This document shows, piece by piece, positions 26,079 to 35,711 of a stretch of 39,391 bases of DNA; the stretch's first letter is position 1, and each line of letters starts with the position of its first letter. The position numbers and the translations under genes are program-made. Below the pieces are notes generated by a model that was given only the letters and a program-made list of their open reading frames with translations, searched no databases and was not told the origin of the DNA. This DNA comes from Halomicronema sp. CCY15110. GTDB lineage: Bacteria > Cyanobacteriota > Cyanobacteriia > Phormidesmidales > Phormidesmidaceae. Where the stretch lies: contig NZ_JACSWC010000167.1 of assembly GCF_016888165.1 (NCBI RefSeq), forward strand, positions 1 to 39,391. The letters are read 5' to 3'.

Positions 26079-27050
26079 ATGAAAGGCATCCCCTTAACCT
26101 CGTCGATTGGGCACCCTCACAGTTTGCCAGTATCGGCCTTTGGGACACCGCTATTGGCGGGGGCGATCGCCCTCAGCATGGGTCCCGCCGCGCTGGCGGA
26201 ACCGCTAGCGACCCTTGAACTGGGAGACATGCCACTGCGGAATCAAGAATTGATCGCTGGCCCAACGCGGGTCGTGATTATTGAGTTTGATCCCCTCAAT
26301 TTCGACACGGATGAAACGCAATATTTGACCTATGGGGTTTATATCAACGACGATTTTCAAACCCAAGTTCGTCAAGCCGTGGACTTTCGCTTTGCCAACT
26401 TTAGTCTGCAAAATCTTGATCCTGACGGCGTGCCAGAAGTTGTGTTTCATCGCTATACGGGCGGGGCTCACTGCTGTAGCATTTACACGATTTACTCCGC
26501 CCAGGGCGATCGCTTACATCGCAATCTGACCTATCCGCTGGACGCCGCTGCTGCGGGCGGATTTGAAGATATTGATGGCGACGGCTACAGCGAATTTTTG
26601 AGTGCTGATCAGCGATTTTTATACGCCTTCGGCAGCTATGCGAGTTCCTGGCCGCCAAATATTTTTCTCACGTTTCGCCACGGCTCATTGATTGATACCA
26701 CGCGGCAGTTTCCCGATCGGCTGCGGTCGACCGCTTACACGATGTACGAACACACTCGCGACAATCCTGGCCTGGGGGCCAATAGCATCCTGGCGGGGTA
26801 TGTGGGGCAAAAGGTGCTTATGGGCGAATACGAGTCCGGTTGGGACTATATGCTGGCCCATTACGACTCCACCGACACCTGGGGCCTAACAGAATACAGT
26901 ACCGATGGTGAAGAGATGGGCACCTTCGCCGACTATCCCGAGGCACTAGAGTCGTTTTTGCTGGATTTGGGGTATTTGACGGTGAACGGTGACCCCAACC
27001 CCAATCTTGATCTCAGTCGGGTGGTGGTAGAGCAAGAGTCGCTGCTATAG
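26079..27050 (+). CDS. Secreted protein with FG-GAP-like calcium-binding repeats
   Basis: A 323-residue protein with an N-terminal signal peptide: basic start, hydrophobic stretch PLLAGAIALSMGPA and a likely signal peptidase I site at ALA-EP (about residue 41). The mature part has beta-rich segments around two DxDxDG-like loops, LDPDGVPEVVF and FEDIDGDGYSEF, of the FG-GAP/VCBS type that bind calcium in beta-propellers. GGAHCCSIY between them holds a vicinal Cys pair. Function is unknown; a periplasmic or exported location is likely. AAAGGAA, about four bases before the ATG, supports the start. It stands alone. Confidence 0.7.
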   Translation: MKGIPLTSSIGHPHSLPVSAFGTPLLAGAIALSMGPAALAEPLATLELGDMPLRNQELIAGPTRVVIIEFDPLNFDTDETQYLTYGVYINDDFQTQVRQAVDFRFANFSLQNLDPDGVPEVVFHRYTGGAHCCSIYTIYSAQGDRLHRNLTYPLDAAAAGGFEDIDGDGYSEFLSADQRFLYAFGSYASSWPPNIFLTFRHGSLIDTTRQFPDRLRSTAYTMYEHTRDNPGLGANSILAGYVGQKVLMGEYESGWDYMLAHYDSTDTWGLTEYSTDGEEMGTFADYPEALESFLLDLGYLTVNGDPNPNLDLSRVVVEQESLL

Positions 27051-27430
27051 CAGTGAGTGGAGCGCTTTATGGCAGTTAACAACCTGAAGACGCTTCGCCG
27101 GCAAACAAAGTGATGCTGAGTTCGGGTCAGTTGTGAATGAGCAGAGCCAAATCCTCACATGTTTGGCGTATGGACTCAGATTAAATGCGAACAGTTGGCA
27201 AACAAAGCTTTTAACTCCCATTGAGTGCCAGCCCCTTGCTGGACTACTTGTCGGTAAGTAGGCAGGCCCGATCATCCTATCGACGGGTTTCGCCTTCGCT
27301 CAACCCTCAATCCCCGATCTGACAAGCCATATAGCTGACTGAGCGGAGTCGAAGTCAGCAACTGGTTGAACATTTAATTAGGCCGAGCTACTTAAATCAC
27401 CCTGAAGTCATGCTTGGCAACCCCTATTTA
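27051..27430. other. Convergent intergenic region with repeat copy C
   Basis: No gene is seen in these 380 bp between two convergent genes. The right half carries a diverged member of the TTTCGACTTCGCTCAACC palindrome family (27287-27357). The 11-mer GGCAAACAAAG occurs twice (near 27101 and 27197). Confidence 0.5.
27287..27357. repeat. Palindromic repeat, copy C (diverged)
   Basis: GGTTTCGCCTTCGCTCAACC and, 30 bases on, GACTGAGCGGAGTCGAAGTC are the two arms of the same palindrome family as copies A and B, with several mismatches and a different spacer. It lies in a convergent gene gap. Confidence 0.65.
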
Positions 27431-30298
27431 TCAGTTGTAAGTGGATTGCTCTGACACAAGGGCAGTGGCAGCTTCGGTCGATAGCGGTCGAGACAGCAAA
27501 TAACCTTGGCCGAATTCACACCCAAGGGCTTCCAGCCAGTTGAGTTGTTGAGGCGTTTCAATGCCTTCCGCGATCGCCGCGATCCCTAACTGGTCACTCA
27601 GTGCGACCACCGCTTCCACAATTTTGTAGTTCGTGTTGCCGAGTTGCATATGACTGACAAAAGACTTGTCAATTTTGAGATAGTTGGCTGGCAAGTTGTA
27701 GAGATAACTGAGGGAAGAATAACCCGTGCCAAAATCATCGATACTGATACGCACGCCCAATTCCTGTAATTGCAGTAATCGCTCAATAGCCGTTTCAATA
27801 TCCTCAATGAGCATGCTCTCCGTAATTTCTAGCGTGAGGATATGAGCTGGCAATTGCGCTCGCATCAATATTTGTTGAACAGTTTCCACCAGGGTCATCT
27901 GCCGCAAATCGTATCCCGATAGGTTGATGCTCATGCGCAAGTGGTGACAATGAGGCCACTGCGATCGCCATTGCGCCACCTGCCCACAGGCGGTCTGTAA
28001 CACCCAGCGACTGATGGGCGCGATTAACCCAGTCTCTTCGGCCACGGGGATAAAGTCACTTGGGGAAATGAGCCCCCGAGTCGGATGCCCCCAACGGATC
28101 AGGGCCTCAAATCCTGTGATTTGCTGAGTCTTCAGATCGACAATCGGTTGATAGTGAAGAGTAAAAGCTTGCTGATCGACCGCAACGCGTAGGTCATACT
28201 CCAGTTGCATACGTTTCATGGCCTGGACGTGCATTTCTACGTCAAAGATTTCGTAACCGCCACGCCTGGCGGCCTTGGCCCGATAAAGCGCAATATCAGC
28301 ATCTCGGAGCAAGCTTGAGGCTTCGGTGTAGTGACGATCGCCCCAAACCAAGCCAATACTCGTGGTGATGAAAACACTGTGTTCTGACATCGCGATCGGG
28401 CGTTCAAAATCGACCAGAATGCGCTCGGCAATCTGGGTCGCGCCCTGTAAGTCGGACAGATGCTCTAACAAAATGACAAATTCGTCTCCTCCGAGCCGAG
28501 CCGCGATATCCGCCGGGCGAATGATGTTTTGCAGCTTCTGGGCCACATGGATTAATAACTCATCCCCGACTTGATGCCCCAAGCTATCGTTGATGACTTT
28601 GAACTGATCCAAGTCGAGAAACAACACTGCAAATTGATAGGCCGCCGACTGCTGCGCTCGTTTGAGGGCAAGTTCCAGCCGATCATTCAACAACGTACGA
28701 TTGGGCAAGTCAGTCAGGCTATCGTGCAACGCCTGGTGGATGAGTTGGGCCTCAGCCCGTTTGCGATCGCTGATATCCAAAGCGATCGCCAAGAACGCTG
28801 ATTGCCTGCCGTAGTGAGTGGCCTGCAGATAGACGTCCACTGGATAGCAACTGCCATCAGCCCGCTGATGCACGGTTTCAAAATGCAGCTTAGAGACCTG
28901 GCCTTGCCGTAAGGGAGCGAGCTGCTGTTCAAATTCAACCGCCGATAGTTCCGTCATAATATCGACGGGCGTTTTTTGTTGAAGCTGTTCCAGAGAATAG
29001 CCGAGGTTTTCTAATGCGCCCTGGTTAGCATACTCAAACTTGAGCGTGTCACTCCGGAACAGGTAAATTTCATTGAGGCTGGCTTCCAGCACAGCCAGCA
29101 GGCGATTGCGCTCTGCCTCTGCCTGCTTACGTTCACTCACGTCCCGACAAATACAGAAATGGACAGTCTCACCATTTAGGACTTCCCGGCTGTAGCTGAT
29201 TTCCACATCACAGACCGAACCATCTTGACGACGATGCTGCGTTTCAAACCGGGGCGGTAAGAGTACTTCATCCTCGAGGATGGTCTGTAATTCTGCACGG
29301 GAAAACTGGGCATCCCAATCCACCACATTCAGGGTGTCAGTTGCCGCCAGGGAATAGCCGAGCATCTGGGCAAAGCTTTGACTGGCTTGCAAGACATTGC
29401 CCTGATGGTCCAACAGCACAATGCCGTCAATCGAGACGTTAAACAGGGTTTTACTCAGCAGGAGTTCTTGTTCCAGAGCAAGTTGCACCTGCTTGCGCTG
29501 AGTAATGTCTACCCCGGTGCTCATGAAATATTCCCCAAAGGGGACACTGGTCATGTGGAAGAACTGAGCCGTTGGCGGAAAATAGGCCTCCCAGGTGTAG
29601 GGTGTGCCTTCTGCAAAAATCTTTTTCACAATCGGCATAAACTGTTCCGTTGCATCATAAGCAAAGATTTCGTTGGTCGTTTTGCCGACAACTTCAGAAC
29701 GGGTTTTGCCCCAGGCGCTGAGCGCAGCAGGATTGGCCTCTAACAATCGCCAGGTCTTAATCGCACCCTGCTCATCACGCACGAGCTGCCAGAGATGGAC
29801 CTCGTGCATCATATTCTCGAACAAGTTCCGGTATTGTTCCTCACCTTGTTTAAGGGGGCTAATGTCCATAAAGGTGGTCACAATTTGGCTAAGGTGACCG
29901 TTTTCATCAAATTTCGGAATCGCTGCATTAAGAACCCAAACTGGTTCGGCTTTGCGGCCTCGCTGAATGCCAATTACCAGATTATGAACGGGTTTTCTCG
30001 TCGCGAGAACCCGCGACGCAGGATATTCCTCAACTGGCAATGGGCAGCCATCCTTACGCAAAAATGTCCAACCAGGATCACTCAACTCCTTGCCAAGCAT
30101 CTCCTCGTGAGTTAAGCCAAGCAGTATTTGCGCTGTCCTATTGCTTTTGATTATGGTTCCGTCTCTTCCATGAATCACGACCCCAGCCGGTATGCCTTCG
30201 ATCCATTCGCCCATCAGGCTCTGCTCTCGGAATGTTTGGCTGGCCTCCAGCTCCCGAACTCGCTGCTCCAGCTCTTCATAGGTCAATCTTTTAGGCAT
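27431..30298 (-). CDS. PAS-containing bifunctional-type diguanylate cyclase/phosphodiesterase
   Basis: A 955-residue signalling protein for cyclic-di-GMP. After a short coiled coil (MPKRLTYEELEQRVRELEA) come about four PAS domains (roughly 20-140, 155-270, 280-395, 400-520), joined by the usual DISxxKQ/ DITQRKQ/ DVSERKQ/ DISDRKR linkers. The GGDEF domain (about 530-690) has an intact RLGGDEF near residue 602 and the product-inhibition I-site RPAD five residues before it. The EAL domain (about 700-950) has EALIRW near 731, NLS, LEITES, DDFGTGYSSL near 852, KIDKSFV and AEGIE, so both activities look possible. No membrane helices are seen, so it is cytosolic. PAS ligands cannot be told. Confidence 0.92.
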   Translation of the reverse strand: MPKRLTYEELEQRVRELEASQTFREQSLMGEWIEGIPAGVVIHGRDGTIIKSNRTAQILLGLTHEEMLGKELSDPGWTFLRKDGCPLPVEEYPASRVLATRKPVHNLVIGIQRGRKAEPVWVLNAAIPKFDENGHLSQIVTTFMDISPLKQGEEQYRNLFENMMHEVHLWQLVRDEQGAIKTWRLLEANPAALSAWGKTRSEVVGKTTNEIFAYDATEQFMPIVKKIFAEGTPYTWEAYFPPTAQFFHMTSVPFGEYFMSTGVDITQRKQVQLALEQELLLSKTLFNVSIDGIVLLDHQGNVLQASQSFAQMLGYSLAATDTLNVVDWDAQFSRAELQTILEDEVLLPPRFETQHRRQDGSVCDVEISYSREVLNGETVHFCICRDVSERKQAEAERNRLLAVLEASLNEIYLFRSDTLKFEYANQGALENLGYSLEQLQQKTPVDIMTELSAVEFEQQLAPLRQGQVSKLHFETVHQRADGSCYPVDVYLQATHYGRQSAFLAIALDISDRKRAEAQLIHQALHDSLTDLPNRTLLNDRLELALKRAQQSAAYQFAVLFLDLDQFKVINDSLGHQVGDELLIHVAQKLQNIIRPADIAARLGGDEFVILLEHLSDLQGATQIAERILVDFERPIAMSEHSVFITTSIGLVWGDRHYTEASSLLRDADIALYRAKAARRGGYEIFDVEMHVQAMKRMQLEYDLRVAVDQQAFTLHYQPIVDLKTQQITGFEALIRWGHPTRGLISPSDFIPVAEETGLIAPISRWVLQTACGQVAQWRSQWPHCHHLRMSINLSGYDLRQMTLVETVQQILMRAQLPAHILTLEITESMLIEDIETAIERLLQLQELGVRISIDDFGTGYSSLSYLYNLPANYLKIDKSFVSHMQLGNTNYKIVEAVVALSDQLGIAAIAEGIETPQQLNWLEALGCEFGQGYLLSRPLSTEAATALVSEQSTYN

Positions 30299-31059
30299 CG
30301 GACATTTCCCTATTTAGTGAAGTGCGAATTTGAGCCACAGGGGATGAGGTACCCTCGCGCCAGCAAGCAACGCTGCATGACGTAGATTGGATGTGCTAAT
30401 TCATAAACTGGTTTGTTTGGCATCGCTTTGATGAATGTTTCGTGGAGTCATGCAGCATCACCTGCCTCTACTTGCGTGCGCGCAATCATGTCGGGAGTGT
30501 GCCCTGACTTTTTACTGAGTTGGTCATGATTCAGACGTGTGGTGAGAGTCTGGATCTGGGCTGGCGGCATTGTTCAAATCATGCGTGCCGATCATGCCTT
30601 TATATCCCTAAGTTAATCATTTAATTCCTTTCTAAAAGGTTTCCAAATGTAATAAGTAAGGCATGAAACTTATTGAAAACCAACATGAAATCCATCCGAA
30701 TGATCATCACCACCATGGAATACAGCCTCTATTTGGACATGGCAGAAATTTAGTCGATTCAGGATGGAATAGTTACCCAGCGCCGCAAGCACTCCACTCG
30801 CAAACGTTCCCGCTCTCTCCATCTTTCTACAAAGCCTGTAGTCTAAGTAGGTGGACAAAATTAAATGCTTGCAATGCTGCTGGTTTCGACTCCGCTCAAC
30901 CAACCGGAATACTTGGAATCATTGAGGTGTGGGCTGAGCGAAGTCGAAGCCCGGATGAGTCAATAAATATGTCCATGTACTTATTTATACTTAATGCGAC
31001 TTGGAAGTCCCGTTGGCGAGCGGCTAGGGGGATCGAAACTGATGCCATGCCGTCGCATG
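30299..31059. other. Intergenic region with repeat copy D
   Basis: This 761-bp gap lies between two minus-strand genes. A 149-codon plus-strand frame crosses it, but it runs through the palindromic repeat and has no protein-like features, so I do not call it. The part around 30590-30660 is AT-rich. Confidence 0.5.
30882..30953. repeat. Palindromic repeat, copy D
   Basis: GGTTTCGACTCCGCTCAACC (30882-30901) and GGGCTGAGCGAAGTCGAAGC, ending near 30951, form an imperfect palindrome of the same family as copies A to C, with a unique 30-base spacer. Confidence 0.75.
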
Positions 31060-32571
31060 CTAGCGAAACCGGGCTTCGATTTGGCGAACGGCGGTTTGGG
31101 CAGAATAACTGACCCCAGCGGTGCCCTCACCGGGGTGGGTGCAGTCACCCACCAGCCACAGATTGGGGAAGGGCGTGCGGTTGGCAAAGCCGAAGGGGCC
31201 AAAGGTGCTGACGCGCATACCCAAGCCGCCCACCGCACCGCGATCGCGGGCTGTAAAGCGCTCAAAGGTGCGGGGAGTCCCCGCCTCGACATGCACCACA
31301 TGTTCGGGTCGGAGATCAAAAAATTGCCCGAGTCGTGCGATCGCCGTTTCGGTATAGTGCTGTTTCAGCGCCGCGTAATCCTCAGCTTGGTGCCACTTCG
31401 CTAAGTCTGTAAACGACGAGGCAATAATCGTGGCCTGACCCGCCGGTGCGCGGCCATCGCCGGGCCGACTGACCGAGACAAACAGCGAATTGTTTTCGCC
31501 AATGGGGCCGTCGTAGTCATACAAAAATTGTAGGTGGGGCGGACAGTCGGCGGGAATCGCAGCCTGGTCAACGCCCATGTAGACGACAAATGCGCCGGAC
31601 GAATCCTCTAATTTTTGCACCCGCTGACGATAGCCTTGAGGAGCGCGATCGCCCAGCAGTTTCACCAGACTTTGCACCGTCACATTGCCGACCACGATGT
31701 CGGCGGGTTCCGTCCAAGTTGCGCCCGTTTTCTGACTGCGCACCGTGACTCCGGTGACCTGATTGCCCTCAGTGTGAATCTGCTCCACGGTATGACGCAT
31801 CAAGAGTTTGCCGCCATCCCGTTCCAACGCGGCCACGAGGCGATCGCTCAACACCTGCATACTGCCTTCGAGGTGAAACAGACCTTGCGGTGCTTGGGAA
31901 ACGCTGAGGGCGGTGGCGGCATATAGCAGGGCGGTTTCGTCGGCGCTGACCTGGGAATACAGCTTGAGCTGCATGTCCAAAAAGGTTTTGAGGCGGCGAT
32001 CGCTCCCCAATCCAAACGCTTTGAGCAATTGCCCGACGGTGGAGAACGTAAATGGCGCAGTGACCAATGTGTCGGGTCGCACGGCTGATACTAATTGCCA
32101 GACATCCCACGCATTGCGCGGCGGCAATACCGGCTCCCGACCCTGAAAGCGCCAGCTCGCTTGGAACAGCGTGTTGAGCAACTGCCAGAAGGGCTCACTA
32201 CCGGGAAACTGCCGCTGCCGCTCGGCTTGCCAAGCCTGGCGATCGCGCCAGACCGAAATCGGCTCAGACTCGCCGGGGAGGTACACCGCACAGGCCGGAT
32301 CGCAATGGGTGGCGGCGGGTGAGGGAATGCCCAGTTCGGCAAAAATCTCGTGGTGGATGCCGCCCGGCTCTAATCCGGCGACTTGGGTCGCGCCCACATC
32401 AAAGGTGAAGCCACGCCGCTGAAAAGTAGACGCACACCCACCGGGGACGATCGCTTGGTCGAATGTCGTAACTTCATAGCCGCGATGGGCCAATAGAGCG
32501 GCGGCGGTGAGGCCGCCAATGCCCCCACCAATCACGACGACCCGCTCTTTCTTAGACTGTCCAGCGACCAT
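31060..32571 (-). CDS. crtD: Carotenoid C-3',4' desaturase CrtD
   Basis: A 503-residue FAD-dependent desaturase of the phytoene-desaturase-like family. Cyanobacterial CrtD acts in the synthesis of myxoxanthophyll-type carotenoid glycosides. The N-terminal dinucleotide-binding site VVVIGGGIGGLTAAALLAHRG is followed by VPGGCASTFQRRGFTFDVGATQVAGL, which is characteristic of the CrtD group. The C-terminus has NLWLVGDCTHPGEGTAGVSYSA, the usual FAD-binding end. It lies 94 bases downstream of recG on the same strand and may be read from its own promoter. The stop lies next to the long spacer with repeat copy D. Confidence 0.85.
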   Translation of the reverse strand: MVAGQSKKERVVVIGGGIGGLTAAALLAHRGYEVTTFDQAIVPGGCASTFQRRGFTFDVGATQVAGLEPGGIHHEIFAELGIPSPAATHCDPACAVYLPGESEPISVWRDRQAWQAERQRQFPGSEPFWQLLNTLFQASWRFQGREPVLPPRNAWDVWQLVSAVRPDTLVTAPFTFSTVGQLLKAFGLGSDRRLKTFLDMQLKLYSQVSADETALLYAATALSVSQAPQGLFHLEGSMQVLSDRLVAALERDGGKLLMRHTVEQIHTEGNQVTGVTVRSQKTGATWTEPADIVVGNVTVQSLVKLLGDRAPQGYRQRVQKLEDSSGAFVVYMGVDQAAIPADCPPHLQFLYDYDGPIGENNSLFVSVSRPGDGRAPAGQATIIASSFTDLAKWHQAEDYAALKQHYTETAIARLGQFFDLRPEHVVHVEAGTPRTFERFTARDRGAVGGLGMRVSTFGPFGFANRTPFPNLWLVGDCTHPGEGTAGVSYSAQTAVRQIEARFR

Positions 32572-32665
32572 ATTTACATTTCGTTACGTCTTCTCATAGT
32601 TTAACCGCTGGCTGTCGCTAAACGCCGATGCCATGCTGTGAGTGTTTGCCGTATGGGGCTCTGTC

Positions 32666-35212
32666 TTACGTCAAAATGGCCCCGCCCATCAGCTTCTCGT
32701 AGCGGCGCTGGAGTTCTTTACGCAAGATTGGCAGGTGGGTCAGTTCGGCATCTTGCTCAATCAGTGACTCGGCGGCCTTGCGGGCGATCGCCAATGCATC
32801 CTGATCGGCGACGAGGCTCGCCAGCGCAAAGTCTGGGAGGCCCGACTGGCGGGTACCTAGCACTGCCCCCGGCCCGCGAAAGCGCATGTCCATTTCTGAA
32901 ATAAAGAAGCCGTCCTGAGACTCTTCCAGCACTTTCAATCGCTGTAGGGCGAGATCATTGCGGGTGCTGCTCATGAGTAGACAAAAAGATTGGGCCGCGC
33001 CCCGGCCCACTCGCCCCCGGAGTTGGTGCAGTTGAGAAAGGCCAAAGCGTTCGGCATGTTCGATCAGCATGACGGTGGCGTTGGGCACATCTACCCCGAC
33101 TTCGACCACCGTGGTGGAAACCAGGACGTGGGTGTGGCCGTCGCGGAACTGGCTGATGGCGTCGTCCTTTTCGGCGGAGGTCATGCGTCCGTGCAGCAGA
33201 CCGACTTTGAATTCGGCAAAGATCACCTCTTGCAAGCGCTGATGCTCGTCGATCGCCGATCGCAAATCCAGCTTTTCCGACTCTTCCACCAACGGCAGCA
33301 CAATGTAGACCTGTCGCCCCTGGGCAATTTCGCGGCGAATGAGATCGTAAGCGTGATTGCGATCGCGGCCTCGCAGCAAAGTAGTTTTAATAGCCTTGCG
33401 TCCCGGCGGCAGTTCGTCAATCTGACTCACTTCCAGGTCACCGTGCAGGGTCAGCGCCAGCGTCCGGGGAATCGGGGTCGCCGTCAGGGTCAGCACATGG
33501 GGATTGTCACCCTTGCGCTGGAGCCGCGCCCGCTGCTGCACCCCAAAGCGATGTTGCTCATCGATCGCCACCAAGCCCAACCGCTGAAACTGGACGGGAT
33601 CTTCAATGAGCGCGTGGGTGCCCACCAGCAGCGGCAGTTCCCCGGTCAACAGTTCACTGTGAATCTGTTTACGCTTTGCCGTGCGAGTGGAGCCCGTCAG
33701 CAACTCCACAGGCAAATTCAGCGCGTTGAACCAGCCCACCAGTTTGCGATAGTGCTGCTCGGCCAATACTTCGGTGGGAGCCATCAGCGCCGCCTGATAC
33801 CCCGCTTGAATCGCCGACAAGATGGCGACCACGGCCACCACCGTCTTACCGGAACCAACATCCCCCTGCACCAGCCGATTCATCGGCGTCGGCTGTTGAA
33901 TATCGGTCAAAATTTCGTTAACAACCCGCTGCTGCGCCCCGGTGAAGGCGAACGGCAGGTTGGCATAGAACTGATCAATCAGCACTCCTGTGGGCGGCAA
34001 AATCACTGACGTGGCCTCTTTCCGGCGCTCTTGCCGTCGTTGCAAGAGCCCCAATTGCAGATAAAAGAATTCGTCGAACACCAAGCGATGTCGCGCTTCC
34101 TGCAAGCCTTCCTCGTCTTTGGGAAAATGGATGTGGGCGATCGCGACGGGCAATGGCACCAGCCCGAATTCCTGACGAATCGCTGCCGGTAGGGGATCGA
34201 CCAGGTCAATGGCCGCAGGCATGGCGGAGGCGACCGCTCGCCGCACCAACGCCGCGCCCACCCCTTCCGTTAGCGGATACACGGGCACAATGCGCCCTAC
34301 CGTCAGCGACTCGGGATCGCCATCTGGCCCATCCAGCACCTCCAAATCAGGACTGTCGAGGGTGATGCCGTACTTGTTCTTTTTCACCAGGCCGGAAGCG
34401 GCGACGATCGCCCCCGTGGGGTACTTCCGCTTTTGCCCCTGCTGCCAGCCCATATTGCGAAATCGCTTGCCCGGCCAAAACTTGCTGATGCGCAGCTGTC
34501 CGGTCGCGTCTTTGAGCACCAACTCTTGAATGGTGAGGTTGGGATTTTTGGGACTGCTGAAGCAGGTCGATCGCGTCACCGTACCAACGAGGGTGACCGT
34601 CTCGCCGGGCTGCAAATCGCGAATGGCGACCTGTTGGGCGTAGTTGATGTAGTCGCGGGGATAGTAGTGCAGCAAATCTAGCGCGGTGAAGATGCCGAGT
34701 TTCGCTAACCGTTCCGCGTTCTTGGGGCCAACTCCTTTGAGATAGGTGACGGGCTGTTCTAACGGCGGCGTATTGCCTGCAAAGCTGGGAGCATTTTGGG
34801 ATGAGGCAGCGGGCGATCGCCCTGACTTTTCCTTAGTCCCCCCACTCCCCTGACGCGATGATTTGCCTGGGGCCGGTTTAGCCGCAGATGTTGGAGCTTT
34901 GCTGACTGGCGTCGCCTGCTCTAAAGATTTCTGGGTTTCGTAAATGGTCTTCCGGGTTTCGGCAACCAGGTACTGCCGGGCCGCAAAGCTCATCTCGCCG
35001 TAGCGACTGTAGTCAGCGGCCAGCGATCGCCACACGCCTTGCTTCTCTGCCGTCAACGGCTCCGGCGGTGCAGATAGCGCGCCCTGCAAAAACTCGCTAA
35101 ATCGCTGCTGGTGCCCCTCTAAGTCATTGAAGCCGCGATCGGCTTCCACCATCAGCGCCCGCTGCAACCGACTCCAATCCGGTGTCTTATCGTTAATGGG
35201 TACTTCACTCAT
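32666..35212 (-). CDS. recG: ATP-dependent DNA helicase RecG
   Basis: An 848-residue superfamily 2 helicase that remodels stalled forks and branched DNA. Compared with the roughly 690 residues of E. coli RecG it has an N-terminal extension of about 150 residues, including a low-complexity Ala/Ser/Lys/Pro stretch (about 100-140), as usual in cyanobacteria. The wedge OB-fold follows (YLKGVGPKNAERLAKLGI, then DLLHYYPRDYIN). Helicase motifs are complete: Walker A GDVGSGKTVVA near 450, DEQHRFGVQQR, TLTATPIPRTLAL, STTVVEVGVDVPNA and QLRGRVGRG. The TRG-like region lies near the end. Confidence 0.95.
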   Translation of the reverse strand: MSEVPINDKTPDWSRLQRALMVEADRGFNDLEGHQQRFSEFLQGALSAPPEPLTAEKQGVWRSLAADYSRYGEMSFAARQYLVAETRKTIYETQKSLEQATPVSKAPTSAAKPAPGKSSRQGSGGTKEKSGRSPAASSQNAPSFAGNTPPLEQPVTYLKGVGPKNAERLAKLGIFTALDLLHYYPRDYINYAQQVAIRDLQPGETVTLVGTVTRSTCFSSPKNPNLTIQELVLKDATGQLRISKFWPGKRFRNMGWQQGQKRKYPTGAIVAASGLVKKNKYGITLDSPDLEVLDGPDGDPESLTVGRIVPVYPLTEGVGAALVRRAVASAMPAAIDLVDPLPAAIRQEFGLVPLPVAIAHIHFPKDEEGLQEARHRLVFDEFFYLQLGLLQRRQERRKEATSVILPPTGVLIDQFYANLPFAFTGAQQRVVNEILTDIQQPTPMNRLVQGDVGSGKTVVAVVAILSAIQAGYQAALMAPTEVLAEQHYRKLVGWFNALNLPVELLTGSTRTAKRKQIHSELLTGELPLLVGTHALIEDPVQFQRLGLVAIDEQHRFGVQQRARLQRKGDNPHVLTLTATPIPRTLALTLHGDLEVSQIDELPPGRKAIKTTLLRGRDRNHAYDLIRREIAQGRQVYIVLPLVEESEKLDLRSAIDEHQRLQEVIFAEFKVGLLHGRMTSAEKDDAISQFRDGHTHVLVSTTVVEVGVDVPNATVMLIEHAERFGLSQLHQLRGRVGRGAAQSFCLLMSSTRNDLALQRLKVLEESQDGFFISEMDMRFRGPGAVLGTRQSGLPDFALASLVADQDALAIARKAAESLIEQDAELTHLPILRKELQRRYEKLMGGAILT

Positions 35213-35466
35213 TGGCTAGCAGGCGGGGCAGTGACAACGTCAGCGAATCTCTCAATAACGTTTAGGATTCTAGCCTAAGCGAGATTCACTCAGGCAAGCC
35301 CCATCCAGAGGCGTCAACGAGAAAATCTTTGGCCCAGTGGAGAGACCAGGGCGAATCCTCTGCCAAGCTCAAGCGGCCATCGCGGTCAGTCTAAACTGGT
35401 CGAGTGAGGCAGAATTAGGATTGAGCTTGAAGCAATTTCTAACGGGGCTTTTTCTTGAGGTCAAAG

Positions 35467-35709
35467 ATGAACGCACAATTGATGATTCAGCCATCTTCCT
35501 TCATCGATGCCGGCATTCAAATGCAACCTGTTAGCGGGCTGCATCTCTTCAAATTCAGTGACGACCTACAAGATCGCTTAGAAAACTTGAACGCCCAAAG
35601 GCGAGACGCTGAGCTAAGCCCAGCGGAAGAAGCTGAACTGACCGGCATTTTAGAACTAGACCAAATTTTTACGTTGCTCAATGCCAAAATCATCGCTGAC
35701 TCTGCGTAG
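35467..35709 (+). CDS. Small protein paired with an HNH nuclease pseudogene
   Basis: An 80-residue acidic protein (MNAQLMIQPSSFIDAGIQMQPVS start, then a helical region rich in Glu, Leu and Ala: ELSPAEEAELTGILELDQIF). From memory, small proteins of this kind often lie directly before HNH endonuclease genes in cyanobacteria; their role is not known, and an immunity or accessory role would be a guess. The ATG at 35467 follows TTGAGGTCAAAG, with GAGG about eight bases upstream. It ends two bases before the GTG of the broken HNH gene. Confidence 0.7.
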   Translation: MNAQLMIQPSSFIDAGIQMQPVSGLHLFKFSDDLQDRLENLNAQRRDAELSPAEEAELTGILELDQIFTLLNAKIIADSA

Positions 35710-35711
35710 GC

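Noticed and set aside
30663-31112. Plus-strand frame of 149 codons between the c-di-GMP protein and crtD
   Set aside because: It runs straight through palindromic repeat D and into the crtD 3' end, with no ribosome-binding site.
32990-34009. Open frame of 339 codons on the plus strand within recG
   Set aside because: Antisense shadow of the helicase motifs; rich in His and Gln with no fold-like pattern.
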